The position numbers and the translations under genes were made by a program. A model generated the notes under the pieces. It was not told the DNA's origin. It did no database searches and saw nothing but the letters and a program-made list of their open reading frames with translations. DNA of 64,000 nucleotides from Caulobacter mirabilis (GTDB lineage Bacteria > Pseudomonadota > Alphaproteobacteria > Caulobacterales > Caulobacteraceae), in contig NZ_CP024201.1 of NCBI RefSeq assembly GCF_002749615.1, forward strand, positions 682,001 to 746,000. Reading direction: 5' to 3'. Of this stretch, positions 17,704-25,847 are shown in pieces (the first letter of the stretch is position 1; the number at the start of each line of letters is the position of its first letter).

Positions 17704-17719
17704 CTACGCCTTGGCGTAG
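17704..17719 (+). promoter_or_regulatory. Perfect 16-nt palindrome in front of the cupin gene
   Basis: CTACGCC (17704-17710) and GGCGTAG (17713-17719) are exact inverted repeats with two bases between them. As RNA this folds as a six-bp stem with a CUUG loop ending just before the GAGGAG ribosome site of the cupin ATG at 17731. It may be a protein operator or a 5' hairpin that affects translation. Confidence 0.4.
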
Positions 17720-17730
17720 AGGAGTTCGCC

Positions 17731-18201
17731 ATGCCCAAGATCGATATCGACCAGATGCCGCTCTACGAGGGGACGGGATACCCGCCGCCGATGGATGAGC
17801 GCTGCAAGCTGCGGTCGGCGCGCCTGCTGTCGCGAGGCATGGGGCTGGACAAGGTCGGGGTGAACCTGATGACCGTGCCGCCCGGACAGTGGTCGTCCCA
17901 GCGTCATTGGCACGACGACGAGGATGAATTCGTCTGGGTCGTTTCCGGAGAGGTGGTGCTGGTCGAGGACGGGGGTGAGACGATCCTGCGGGCGGGCGAC
18001 TGCGCCGCGTGGAAGGCCGGAGTGGCCGACGGTCATCACCTGCAGAACCGCTCGGATCGCGATGCGGTGCTGCTGCAGGTCGGCAATCCAACCGATCCGG
18101 CGACCGAGACCGTCGACTATCCGGACCTGGACCTGATCATCCGTCCCGGCGGCGAAGGCTACCGGCGGCGGGACGGTTCGCTCTATCCGGCCAAGGCCTA
18201 G
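17731..18201 (+). CDS. Cupin domain-containing protein
   Basis: 156 residues from ATG 17731, chosen because GAGGAG lies seven bases upstream; a longer TTG start at 17683 is less likely. The cupin motif 1 is seen as WHDDEDEFVWVVSGEVVLVEDGG (His, Glu) and motif 2 as GDCAAWKAGVADGHHLQNRS (Gly, His), so a metal site is likely. The N-terminal LYEGTGYPPPMDERCKLRSARLL is typical of small cytosolic cupins of unknown function. The stop codon overlaps that of the convergent gene by four bases (CTAG). Confidence 0.85.
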   Translation: MPKIDIDQMPLYEGTGYPPPMDERCKLRSARLLSRGMGLDKVGVNLMTVPPGQWSSQRHWHDDEDEFVWVVSGEVVLVEDGGETILRAGDCAAWKAGVADGHHLQNRSDRDAVLLQVGNPTDPATETVDYPDLDLIIRPGGEGYRRRDGSLYPAKA

Positions 18202-19733
18202 AAACCGCCCCAGTAGTCGCCGGAGAGCGGCGTCTCGACCGGGCGCCCCGTCTCCGCCAAAGCCTTGCGGGCCTCGGGCCGGTCCAGCATCGCCTGACGG
18301 CTCCGCTCGAACGCGGCGCGGCCCGGCGCGACATAGGTCGGGGGCCGGGTGATCCAATACGGATCCAGCCCGCCGGCGCGGTGTTGTTCGGACCTCAGCC
18401 GCCAGGCGAGCAGGTCGCCCGCCTCCTCCACATGGCCGAGGCACAGCAGGGCGAGGCTGAGCGGCCCCGGAACGTCGTCGCGGGTCTTGCGCAGATCGGC
18501 GACGATCGTCTCGGCGCCCTTCGTGTCGTTGGACGCCATGGCGCAGGCCCGGCGGCCGTCCAGCCAGGCGCGGCCGGCCGGCGTCAGGTAGTCTCGGTCG
18601 AGCGCATTCAGCACCGTTGTCGCCTCGCGCCCTTTCCGCTCGTCGGTGAGCAGCCCGGCCAGCGCCAGCCCGGCGTCGAACGCTCGGGTCGGAGAACTCG
18701 CCGCCGCTGCGCGGTAGGACGCCTCGGCCTCGGCGACCTTGCCTAGATCCAGCAAGGCGCCGCCGACGGCGACCCGCAGCAGTTCCTCCTGAGCGCCGGC
18801 GTCGTCGAAGCGCTCGCCGTCGTCCAGGCGCGCCGTATAGGCCTGGCCGATCAGGACGGCCTCCTCGGAGCGCCCCAGGGCGCGCAGCATTTCGAGCGCA
18901 TCGACGGCGGGCCGCAACTGGTCGGGGAGGTCGGTCATCTCGGTTCGCGCCCGAGCCAGCTGCGCCTCGGCCAGGGCCGTCCAGTCGAACCGTTTTTTGG
19001 CTTCCCACGACGGCCAAAGGGTCGCGAAGCGGCGGTCGCCGGCGATCATCAGCAGCACGTAGAGCTCGTCCGCCTTGTCCACGGCCCGGGCAGCCTCCGC
19101 GGTCTGTCCGCGGTCGGCGAGCAGCCGGCCATAGGCGAGCGCCCATCCATTGCGCGCCGCGCTCTTGCTGGCCGGCTTGTCCCAGGGCAGCTCGACCAGA
19201 GTCTTCAGGACCTTGAGCGACAGATCCGGATCGCCAGGGACGCCATTCGCGAAGCCGGACACCAGCTCCGGCTCCCAGGTCGCCGCAACGGCGGGCGATT
19301 GTTCGGCGAGCTCCAGAAAGCGGCGTGCGGCTTCGGCCTTGTCGTCGCGCTGAAGGGCTTCGGAGATGCGCATCGAGTAGACGGCGGCCAGATCCGAGGG
19401 TTCCGACGCGATGGCTTCAAGCCGGGCGGCGGCGTCGAGCGCCACCGGCGGCTCCTTCACCTCGGCGCAGATCATCAGGGCGAACAGGAATTGGCGCCGC
19501 ACCTCGACCTCGATCCGGTCGAAGCGCGGATCCGCGAGCAGGGTCTGCATGCGAGGCAACGTGGCGGGACAGGCGCTCTCGAAATCGCTGAACGCCTGGA
19601 CGGCCACGGCCGAAACCTCGTCCTGGAGGCGCAGAAGATCCATTCGCCTCGCCAGCGACTGGGCCTGGGCCGCAGTGGCGCTGATCAGGACGACGAGTCC
19701 CGCCGTCGTGGCGAGGACCTTTTGGAGACGCAT
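18198..19733 (-). CDS. Secreted alpha-helical repeat protein of unknown function
   Basis: 511 residues from ATG 19733 (a GTG two codons upstream is possible). A signal peptide MRLQKVLATTAGLVVLISATAAQA precedes a long all-helical protein. Stretches such as ALLDLGKVAEAEASYRAAAASSPTRAFDAGLALAGLL look like degenerate tetratricopeptide repeats, so it may be a periplasmic scaffold. No catalytic motif is visible. It ends GDYWGGF. The stop shares CTAG with the convergent cupin gene. I do not recognise the family. Confidence 0.75.
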   Translation of the reverse strand: MRLQKVLATTAGLVVLISATAAQAQSLARRMDLLRLQDEVSAVAVQAFSDFESACPATLPRMQTLLADPRFDRIEVEVRRQFLFALMICAEVKEPPVALDAAARLEAIASEPSDLAAVYSMRISEALQRDDKAEAARRFLELAEQSPAVAATWEPELVSGFANGVPGDPDLSLKVLKTLVELPWDKPASKSAARNGWALAYGRLLADRGQTAEAARAVDKADELYVLLMIAGDRRFATLWPSWEAKKRFDWTALAEAQLARARTEMTDLPDQLRPAVDALEMLRALGRSEEAVLIGQAYTARLDDGERFDDAGAQEELLRVAVGGALLDLGKVAEAEASYRAAAASSPTRAFDAGLALAGLLTDERKGREATTVLNALDRDYLTPAGRAWLDGRRACAMASNDTKGAETIVADLRKTRDDVPGPLSLALLCLGHVEEAGDLLAWRLRSEQHRAGGLDPYWITRPPTYVAPGRAAFERSRQAMLDRPEARKALAETGRPVETPLSGDYWGGF

Positions 19734-19802
19734 AGTCACAACCCCGAGCCAGAAGGGCTCGGGCGCAGTTCAGGCGCCGTGGGGGGCGCCGTCAAGCGGC
19801 CG

Positions 19803-20264
19803 TCAGCGGCGGCGCAGGCCGACGTAGGTATCCTGCATGTCCATGCAGGCGCTGCGCAGGTGGTTCCACGGAGAGGCGTCGGTGATTCCGTTACGGTCGA
19901 GCACGGCGCCGCCTTCGGTCCGGCCCTTGTCGACGACCTCGGCGACGCTGGCGATCGCCACCTCGCGTGTCACCTGGCGATCCTTCACCAGGCGGTCGAC
20001 CGCGGCCTGGAAGAACGATACGCCCTGCGCCTTGGCCGCGTCCGCGCGCTGAGTGTCGCCTTTCGCCGTCAGATAGTTGCTGGTGGCGCCGAAGAAGCCG
20101 GAGCAGTGCGCCTGGAGCACCCAGTAGGGCTTTTCGCGCATGCTCTCCGTCAGCAGGGAACTCCCTCGGTAGACGAGGTCCCGTCCTGTACTGGCGGAGG
20201 CCGTAGCCGAGCCGGCGGAAGCCAGGAGCGTGGCCGCCAGGATGATATGTACGCTGCGTCGCAT
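19803..20264 (-). CDS. Small secreted protein of unknown function
   Basis: 153 residues from ATG 20264, with a clear signal peptide (MRRSVHIILAATLLASAGSATASA). The mature part is helical with two cysteines (VLQAHCSGFFG and LRSACMDMQD), which could form a disulfide in the periplasm. It lies 69 bases upstream of the helical repeat protein gene on the same strand, so the two secreted proteins may be expressed together. I do not recognise the family. Confidence 0.72.
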   Translation of the reverse strand: MRRSVHIILAATLLASAGSATASASTGRDLVYRGSSLLTESMREKPYWVLQAHCSGFFGATSNYLTAKGDTQRADAAKAQGVSFFQAAVDRLVKDRQVTREVAIASVAEVVDKGRTEGGAVLDRNGITDASPWNHLRSACMDMQDTYVGLRRR

Positions 20265-20354
20265 GATTGACTCCCCCAAGAGCATCCGGGCGCATGCTGC
20301 ATCCGGATGCTTCGGGGCGCAACGGGGCGGCCCGAGTTGACGCGCGTCGACCGT

Positions 20355-20558
20355 CTATTTCCTGCGTTTTTTCGGTTTGGCGGCCGTGTCCACGACCGCG
20401 CCGGTGGCCGCGCCGACCACGGCGCCGGGCGGGCCGGCGACCACGGCGCCGGCGATCGCGCCGGTGGCCGCGCGCTGTTCCATGTTGTGGCCGCAGGCGG
20501 CGAGGCCGGCGGCCGACAGGCCGAGCGCGGCGAGCGAGAGCAGTGTGCGGGCGGGCAT
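20355..20558 (-). CDS. Small glycine-zipper lipoprotein
   Basis: 67 residues. MPARTLLSLAALGLSAAGLAAC is a lipoprotein signal ending in the lipobox LAAC. The mature part has a glycine-zipper pattern (ATGAIAGAVVAGPPGAVVGAATGAVV) like 17-kDa-antigen or SlyB-type proteins, and a basic tail KPKKRRK. Such proteins insert in or pack against the outer membrane. It is shorter than most members (about 100-150 residues), so it is an isolated zipper unit. Confidence 0.75.
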   Translation of the reverse strand: MPARTLLSLAALGLSAAGLAACGHNMEQRAATGAIAGAVVAGPPGAVVGAATGAVVDTAAKPKKRRK

Positions 20559-20901
20559 GGCGGTGTCCTTCGATGACGTCCCTGGCCGGTGCAAACGGCC
20601 GACGCGGGCTCCTGTTCCCGCCCGGATGGCGCGATCCGACGGCGCGCAATGCAACGTCTTGATCAATAAGGATTTGTTAGGAAGATCGCCGTTCGATGAT
20701 CGCGGAGATTGTGCTGCAGTGCAGCATTGGCTTGCGAATCGTCCACATTGGCGCCATAAACACCCGTATAAGGCGGAATTCGGCCAGCTCGTGATACGGC
20801 CAAGTTCCCGCTTTCGCGGCCCTGATTGAGATATGTTCCAAGGGTCCGAAGGCGTCGATGACGGGGGGCGGGAAGCCCTCGCCGCATAGGACACGAAATC
20901 T
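20559..20901. other. 343-base intergenic region
   Basis: No convincing coding frame is present. It holds the upstream region of the minus-strand lipoprotein and that of the plus-strand SleB hydrolase. The middle part (about 20650-20800) is AT-richer than its surroundings and carries a perfect palindrome at 20712-20726. I could not define a clean -35/-10 pair. Confidence 0.5.
20712..20726. promoter_or_regulatory. Perfect palindrome TGCTGCA-G-TGCAGCA
   Basis: Arms TGCTGCA (20712-20718) and TGCAGCA (20720-20726) match exactly around one base. The core CTGC-N3-GCAG resembles sites I recall for the polyhydroxyalkanoate regulator PhaR in other alphaproteobacteria. It lies 175 bases upstream of the SleB gene and about 150 bases from the lipoprotein gene. 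The target gene is not certain. Confidence 0.4.
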
Positions 20902-22047
20902 TTGTTCTCCCTTTCCCAGACGCGTGCGTCCGCACGCGCGCTGGCCGGAGTCGTCTTGACCGGGTCCACCTTGGGCGCGGTCTTCGGCGGGCTGCTCGGC
21001 GGCGCGTATCTTGCGGGCGGCATGGCCCAGGCGGCCGCGCAGCACCAGCGCGTCACGAAGCTCGCCGACGTCGCCTCGGGCGGCTACGCCGACGAGGACC
21101 TACAGCGGGTGGTCGACCGGATGGACGACTCTGCTCTGTCCATCGCCCGTCGACACGATCCCTATGTCAGCGCCGGTTCGGCGCAACGCGACCGCCAGGC
21201 CGCTCTGTTCGCCGCGCGCCTCGAGGCGCATGGCGCCGGCGCCAACTCTGAAACGCAGAACCCCCCGATGTTGTTGCGCGCCAGTCTCGGCGGCGCCTTC
21301 AATCCCGCGGCGCGGCCGTTTCGTCTGGGCGGCGCCCTGGAAGAGTCGCGCGACCTCGAGTGCCTGACCCAGGCCGTCTACTACGAAGCTCGCGGCGAGA
21401 CCCCGGCCGGCCAGGCGGCCGTCGCCCAGGTGGTCCTGAACCGGGCGCGGCACCCGGCCTTCCCGAAATCGATCTGCGGCGTGGTGTTCCAGGGCGCGTA
21501 CGGCGCCGGCGCCTGCCAGTTCAGCTTCGCCTGCGACGGTTCGATGCGGAAGCGCCGCGAACCCGGCGCCTGGCAGCGCGCCGAGCGCGTGGCCGCCAAG
21601 GCTCTGTCCGGCGCGGTGATGAACACGGTCGGGACCGCGACCCACTTCCACACGGTCAACGTCTCGCCCGGCTGGGGTCCGCGCCTGGTGCGCGTCGGTC
21701 AGGTCGGTCTGCACATCTTCTACCGCTTCGGCGGCCGCCCTGGCGCGCCGGACAGCTTCGACCGCACGCCGGATCGTTCCGGCCCGGGCATCGGCGATCG
21801 TCCGATCTACGCCTCGGCGAGCAAGCCCGAGGGCCCGGTGCCCTACGCCAGCCTGCAGCCGGCCAAGGACGCGGTGTTCATCGCGGCCACGGCGATGAAG
21901 GCGCCGGTGATCGAACTGGTCGAAGGCGGTGTGGGCGGCCAGGCGGGCAAGGCTCCGGAGCCGGCCTCGGCGCCGAAGCCGGCCAAGCCGGCCAAGGCCG
22001 AGGACGCGGCTACGAAGACTGAAGCATCGACCGGAGCTGCTTCCTGA
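20902..22047 (+). CDS. Cell wall hydrolase, SleB family
   Basis: 381 residues with a TTG start. An N-terminal hydrophobic segment (LAGVVLTGSTLGAVFGGLLGGAYLAGG) is probably a membrane anchor or signal. The SleB-type catalytic domain (Hydrolase_2) spans about 150-275, with LECLTQAVYYEARGETPAGQAAVAQVVLNRARHPAFPKSICGVVFQG, whose Glu in YYEARGE is the expected catalytic acid, and CQFSFACDG. The C-terminus is a low-complexity Ala/Lys/Pro tail. It cuts peptidoglycan glycan strands (lytic transglycosylase type). A paralogous lipoprotein form is at 39258-40457. Its 3' end overlaps the convergent SDR gene by 38 bases. Confidence 0.88.
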   Translation: MFSLSQTRASARALAGVVLTGSTLGAVFGGLLGGAYLAGGMAQAAAQHQRVTKLADVASGGYADEDLQRVVDRMDDSALSIARRHDPYVSAGSAQRDRQAALFAARLEAHGAGANSETQNPPMLLRASLGGAFNPAARPFRLGGALEESRDLECLTQAVYYEARGETPAGQAAVAQVVLNRARHPAFPKSICGVVFQGAYGAGACQFSFACDGSMRKRREPGAWQRAERVAAKALSGAVMNTVGTATHFHTVNVSPGWGPRLVRVGQVGLHIFYRFGGRPGAPDSFDRTPDRSGPGIGDRPIYASASKPEGPVPYASLQPAKDAVFIAATAMKAPVIELVEGGVGGQAGKAPEPASAPKPAKPAKAEDAATKTEASTGAAS

Positions 22048-22816
22048 CGGCGCCGGGCATGAAACGGGCGGCGAAGCGCATTCGCTTGCCCGCCTTGCCC
22101 ACGATGTAGTGCAGATCCTTGCCGGGCTGAGCCGCCCGCCAGATGACGGCGGCGGCCTCCTCGACCGTATAGACCTCCGAGCCGCCGGCGCGGATGCTGT
22201 CGGCGATGTTCTCGTTGCCGCCCTGTGACCCGGCCCGCAGGATCGGCGTGTCGACGAACCACGGCATGATGCAGCGCACCGCCACGCCGTGGCGGCTCCA
22301 TTCGATGTCCAGCGCTTCGGACAGGCCTTTCACCGCGAATTTGGTCGCCGAATAGACGGCCATCTTCGGCGCGCCGAACAGCCCGGCGCAGGACGCCACG
22401 TTGATCAGCGTCGACCCCGGCGTCGCCTTCAGCATCGGCAGTGCGGTCCGCGCGCCGTTGATCACGCCGGTCACATTGATGTCGATCTGGCGGTCGACCT
22501 CGTCGTCGGTCTGGTCCTCGAAGAAGCCGAAGTGGGCCACGCCGGCGTTGTTCAGCAACGCGTCGAGCCGGCCGTTCGTCGTTTCGCCGAAGGCCGTCAG
22601 GGCCGTCGTCCAGGCCTGGCGATCGCGAACGTCCAGCCGGAAGGTCGCGCCGTTGTCCGGTCCGATCTCCGCCAGGGCCGCCGCCAGTCCGCCGGCGTCG
22701 ATGTCCGACAGGCCGACGAACCAGCCCTCCCGCGCGAAGCGCTTCGCCGCGGCCAGGCCGATGCCGCTGGCGGCTCCGGTCACGAAGATGCTCCTACGGC
22801 CGTTCGCGGTCGCCAT
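22010..22816 (-). CDS. SDR family NAD(P)-dependent oxidoreductase
   Basis: 268 residues from ATG 22816. Cofactor motif VTGAASGIGLAAA near residue 10, NNAGVAHFG near 83, catalytic Ser in INVASCAGLFG near 134 and the YSATK pair near 148 make it a classical short-chain dehydrogenase. The C-terminal extension after residue 215 (EEAAAVIWRAAQPGKDLHYIVGKAGKRMRFAARFMPGAVRKQL) is typical of the group acting on lipids or hydrophobic alcohols. Its substrate is unknown. The last 38 bases lie inside the 3' end of the SleB gene on the other strand. Confidence 0.88.
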   Translation of the reverse strand: MATANGRRSIFVTGAASGIGLAAAKRFAREGWFVGLSDIDAGGLAAALAEIGPDNGATFRLDVRDRQAWTTALTAFGETTNGRLDALLNNAGVAHFGFFEDQTDDEVDRQIDINVTGVINGARTALPMLKATPGSTLINVASCAGLFGAPKMAVYSATKFAVKGLSEALDIEWSRHGVAVRCIMPWFVDTPILRAGSQGGNENIADSIRAGGSEVYTVEEAAAVIWRAAQPGKDLHYIVGKAGKRMRFAARFMPGAVRKQLRSMLQSS

Positions 22817-22922
22817 GTCGTCCCCTCCCACAGAGCCTTGCACCGATCAGACGGCGCATTCCGCTTGCCGGTCAAGCGCGACGCAGCGTCATCATGGACG
22901 ACGCAGCCTCCTGGAGACCGCC

Positions 22923-23480
22923 ATGTCCGACAGCCGCCGCGACCAGCTTTCCCGCCAGCTCCTCGACGTCGCCTACGCCGACCTGCCGCCGATCAAGCAG
23001 AGCGTCATCGACCTGATGGTCGATGAGCGGCCGACCAGCATGGCGCCGGGGCTGAAGGGCAAGGACGGCAGCTTCTGGGAGCGGCTGGCCGACCAGGTCG
23101 CGGCGGTGGGCGGCAGCTGGGGCTTCATCTTCAGCTTCCTGGGCGTGCTGCTGGGCTGGATGGCCCTGAACCTGCTGCTGGCGACGAAGGCCTTCGATCC
23201 CTATCCCTTCATCTTCCTGAACCTGATGCTGTCGATGCTGGCCGCGATCCAGGCGCCGGTGATCATGATGAGCCAGAACCGCCAGGCGGCGAAGGATCGC
23301 CAGGCGGCCGAGCACGACTACACCGTCAATCTGCGCGCCGAGCTGGAGATCATGCGGCTGCACGACAAGCTCGACGCGCTGCGCCAGCAGGAGGTCCTCG
23401 ATCTGGTCCGCTGCAACAACGAACTGCTGGAGCTGCTCAAGGAGCAGAAGATCGAGATCGCCGCGCTGCGGGGACGGTAG
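22923..23480 (+). CDS. DUF1003 domain-containing membrane protein
   Basis: 185 residues. Two transmembrane helices (about 62-82 and 92-112) form the DUF1003 core with the sequence ADQVAAVGGSWGFIFSFLGVLLGWMALN and PYPFIFLNLMLSMLAAIQAPVIMMSQNRQAAKDR. A polar, coiled-coil-like C-terminus (LHDKLDALRQQEVLDLVRCNNELLELLKEQKIEI) extends into the cytosol. Family function is not established. It is convergent with the BAAT-type hydrolase gene after a 9-base gap. Confidence 0.87.
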   Translation: MSDSRRDQLSRQLLDVAYADLPPIKQSVIDLMVDERPTSMAPGLKGKDGSFWERLADQVAAVGGSWGFIFSFLGVLLGWMALNLLLATKAFDPYPFIFLNLMLSMLAAIQAPVIMMSQNRQAAKDRQAAEHDYTVNLRAELEIMRLHDKLDALRQQEVLDLVRCNNELLELLKEQKIEIAALRGR

Positions 23481-23489
23481 GCGCGCGCC

Positions 23490-24824
23490 TCAGGGCTTCA
23501 GAGTCGCCTCCAGGAACGCCAGCATCTTCGGCCAGGCGTCCAGCTGCGCCTGGGCGTTGGCGGCGGCGCTCCCGCCGCCGTGAGCGACCTGGCCGATGGT
23601 CGGGGCCCAGCCGTCGCCACCGACGTCATGGCCGGCGTCCGGGTAGATCAGCGCGGTCGTTCTCAGGCCCTTGGCCTTGCGGGCGATCTCGACGTTCCGG
23701 GCCATGCGGCCCGACTCCCAGAGCGTGTCGCGGCCTCCGGCGATCAGCATCAGGGGGCCCTCGTAGTCCTCGACGCGGATGCGGGCGGCGGCCTCGCGCT
23801 CGGGGAACTTGGCGCGGCCGTCCTCGTGGATCTTGCGCAGGTCGGCCCTGTCGCCCAGCTGCAGTCCCTCGACGAAGCCGACATAGGGCATGAAGGGCAG
23901 GGCCTTGCCTTCGAAGGAGAAGGACGAACGCGCGCCCTCGGCTTCGACCATCTCCAGACCCCAGCCCTCCCAGACCAGGTCCGACGGGGCGAAGGCGACG
24001 ACGGATGTCAGCCAGGGGTACTTGCTGGCCGCGATCAGGGCGAACTCCGCGCCCTTCGAACCGCCGAACAGGGCGATGCGCGAGACGTCGACGCCGGGCG
24101 TCCTGGCCAGCTGCGCACGGAGGTCGGCGATCTGGTCCACGCGGATGTCGATGAAGCTGCCGGGCAGGTCCTTGATCGCCTTGGGCGGGCCGTACTGGCC
24201 CCAGTCCGGCGAGTAGTAGGGCAGGCCGACCACCGCGTAGCCGAGCGAGGCCAGTTTGCGGCCATAACGCTCCGAAGCTTCGGTGTTGCCCTCGGCGCCA
24301 TGCAGGATGACGACCACCGGGCGCGGCTTGTCGCCGGGGAGGCGATAGAGTCTGGCCGCCGGGAAGCCGGGGACGGCCTCGTCCGTCACGCCGGGCTGGA
24401 AGCCGAGCAGGCGGGTCATGCCGGTCGCGACCGGCGCGCCTGCCGTCGAGGCGGTCAGCCGCACTTCGCCCGTCTTCCAGTCGGCGGGAACGGGCGCCTG
24501 GGTCGGCTTCATCGACCAGAACAGGCCGGCGGGGTCGGCGCCCCGATAGTCGCCGCCGGTCGGGGCGGACTTGGCCAGGTCGATGCGGCCGCGGCTGTCG
24601 GCGGTGAAGGTGGCGGCTGAGCGATAGACCGCGGCGGGGCGGCCGAAGCGGCGTTCGGCGGCGATCTCGACCGTCTGGCCGGGTTTGAGACTCGTCAGGG
24701 CGACAGAGACGGGCCGGCCCTGCAGGACGTCGCCGGCGGGGCGGATATCGAAGGTCTGGGCCCCGGCGGGGGCGGCGAGGGCCAGGGCGGCGGCGAGGAA
24801 CGCGAACTGATGACGAGCAGACAT
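23490..24824 (-). CDS. Secreted acyl-CoA thioesterase/BAAT-like hydrolase
   Basis: 444 residues with a signal peptide (to about residue 22). The N-terminal half is a beta-sandwich like the thioester hydrolase/BAAT N-domain (QGRPVSVALTSLKPGQTVEIAAE, PAGLFWSMKP). The C-terminal half is an alpha/beta hydrolase: VVILHGAEG, the nucleophile elbow FGGSKGAEFAL near residue 250 (Ser), the acid in AGGRDTLWES near 365 and the base in DAGHDVGG near 400. In animals this architecture acts on acyl-CoA; in secreted bacterial forms the substrate is unknown and is unlikely to be CoA. Confidence 0.83.
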   Translation of the reverse strand: MSARHQFAFLAAALALAAPAGAQTFDIRPAGDVLQGRPVSVALTSLKPGQTVEIAAERRFGRPAAVYRSAATFTADSRGRIDLAKSAPTGGDYRGADPAGLFWSMKPTQAPVPADWKTGEVRLTASTAGAPVATGMTRLLGFQPGVTDEAVPGFPAARLYRLPGDKPRPVVVILHGAEGNTEASERYGRKLASLGYAVVGLPYYSPDWGQYGPPKAIKDLPGSFIDIRVDQIADLRAQLARTPGVDVSRIALFGGSKGAEFALIAASKYPWLTSVVAFAPSDLVWEGWGLEMVEAEGARSSFSFEGKALPFMPYVGFVEGLQLGDRADLRKIHEDGRAKFPEREAAARIRVEDYEGPLMLIAGGRDTLWESGRMARNVEIARKAKGLRTTALIYPDAGHDVGGDGWAPTIGQVAHGGGSAAANAQAQLDAWPKMLAFLEATLKP

Positions 24825-24892
24825 GCGGGGTCCTCCTGCGCGACGGCGCAGCTGTTGTGGTTCTTGGGGCGTCGGGATGAGGAAGCGGGGAC

Positions 24893-25117
24893 TCAGCCGG
24901 GCGGCGGGGTCTTCCAGAAGAAGACGTCTTCCACCCGGCAGCCGAAGACCAGGGCCAGCTTCATGGCCAGCTCCAGCGACGGGGCGTAGCGGCCGCCCTC
25001 CAGCGAGATCACCGTCTGGCGCGTCACGCCGACGGCCTCGGCGAGCGCCTGCTGGGTCATCTCGCCCCGCTCGAAGCGCAGGCGGCGGATGTGGTTGCCG
25101 ATCGCCAGCTCAGGCAT
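24893..25117 (-). CDS. XRE family transcriptional regulator, short single-domain type
   Basis: 74 residues, nearly all one helix-turn-helix: IRRLRFERGEMTQQALAEAVGVTRQTVISLEGGRYAPSLELAMKLALVFGCRVEDVFFW. This is the small YgzD/PF01381-like kind that is commonly paired with a membrane protein gene. It overlaps the upstream membrane protein gene by eight bases and must be translated from the same message. It is the likely binder of the palindromes at 25726-25772 and so would control its own operon. Confidence 0.9.
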   Translation of the reverse strand: MPELAIGNHIRRLRFERGEMTQQALAEAVGVTRQTVISLEGGRYAPSLELAMKLALVFGCRVEDVFFWKTPPPG

Positions 25118-25718
25118 CGCCGTCCGCCGGGCGGTTGGCCAGCCAGTAGCCGACCAGGCGGCCGGTGAAGTTGGCGACGATCAGGAGCTGCAGGATGACG
25201 ATCATCCAGTTGCCCATGACGAAGGTCAGCATGTCGCGGCCGATCAGCACCTGGCCGAAGCCGAGCAGCAGGGCGGCGGCGGTCAGGACCGCCATGGCGG
25301 CCCAGAAGGCGACCCGGTGGCCCAGGGCGGCCATCTCACGATCGCGTTCGTCCCGGCTGCGCTGGCGCGGGCGGATGATGAACCAGCCGGCGAAGGCGGC
25401 GAGACCGAGCAGCCAGTTGTCGCCGGACGCCGGGCCGCCCCCGATATGCAGATCGGCGCCCGACGCCAGCGACGTGGCGAGGTGACCGCAGGTGACCGAG
25501 GCGCCGACCATCACCTGCCAGGCGGCCCGTTCCTCGGTCGCCGGGTCGTCGCCGGCCGCTCGGGCCTTCCGCTCCCAGTACAGGCGCACGGCCACGGCGA
25601 GCGCGAGCAGCAGCGCCGCGCCGACCCAGCCGGGCGTCAACGGCGGGAAGGCCGGCGCCGAGGCCAACAGGGCGCCGAAGCCGAGGCTCGCCGCCAGCAC
25701 GAGGAAGATCCTGACCAT
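25110..25718 (-). CDS. Integral membrane protein of unknown function, partner of the XRE regulator
   Basis: 202 residues from ATG 25718; upstream in-frame starts would fall in the operator. Five or so hydrophobic helices: residues 4-20, 28-46, about 100-118 (LLGLAAFAGWFIIRP), 135-153 and 160-180. A charged cytosolic loop (RPRQRSRDERDREMAALGHR) separates the halves. Membrane proteins of this size directly followed by a short XRE gene recur in many bacteria and are usually called DUF2178-like or unknown. No catalytic motif is seen. Confidence 0.8.
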   Translation of the reverse strand: MVRIFLVLAASLGFGALLASAPAFPPLTPGWVGAALLLALAVAVRLYWERKARAAGDDPATEERAAWQVMVGASVTCGHLATSLASGADLHIGGGPASGDNWLLGLAAFAGWFIIRPRQRSRDERDREMAALGHRVAFWAAMAVLTAAALLLGFGQVLIGRDMLTFVMGNWMIVILQLLIVANFTGRLVGYWLANRPADGDA

Positions 25719-25725
25719 ACGCCCC

Positions 25726-25772
25726 ACATTCGAAGTTGAATGTAAGGTGTAGATTACATCATGTAATGTCAA
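25726..25772 (-). promoter_or_regulatory. Promoter and double operator of the membrane protein/XRE operon
   Basis: On the minus strand a perfect -35 box TTGACA (25767-25772) is followed at once by ATTACAT-C-ATGTAAT, a perfect palindrome (25753-25767). A second inverted repeat, ACATTC-N6-GAATGT (25726-25743), lies between it and the ATG. Both share the ACAT/ATGT half-site. This is one of the AT-richest short stretches of the window. Binding by the XRE protein of this operon is inference. Confidence 0.7.
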
Positions 25773-25792
25773 GCGGACATCATCGATGCACG

Positions 25793-25822
25793 AAAAGGCC
25801 GCCGGCGTCTCCGCCGGCGGCC
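25793..25822 (-). terminator. Rho-independent terminator of the thiolase gene
   Basis: An 11-bp perfect GC stem (25797-25807 with 25812-25822, loop of four) starts 25 bases after the thiolase stop. On the minus strand it is followed by TTTTCG. It separates the thiolase unit from the XRE operon. Confidence 0.75.
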
Positions 25823-25847
25823 TCGTCGTTTCGGCGATCGTCGAGGG

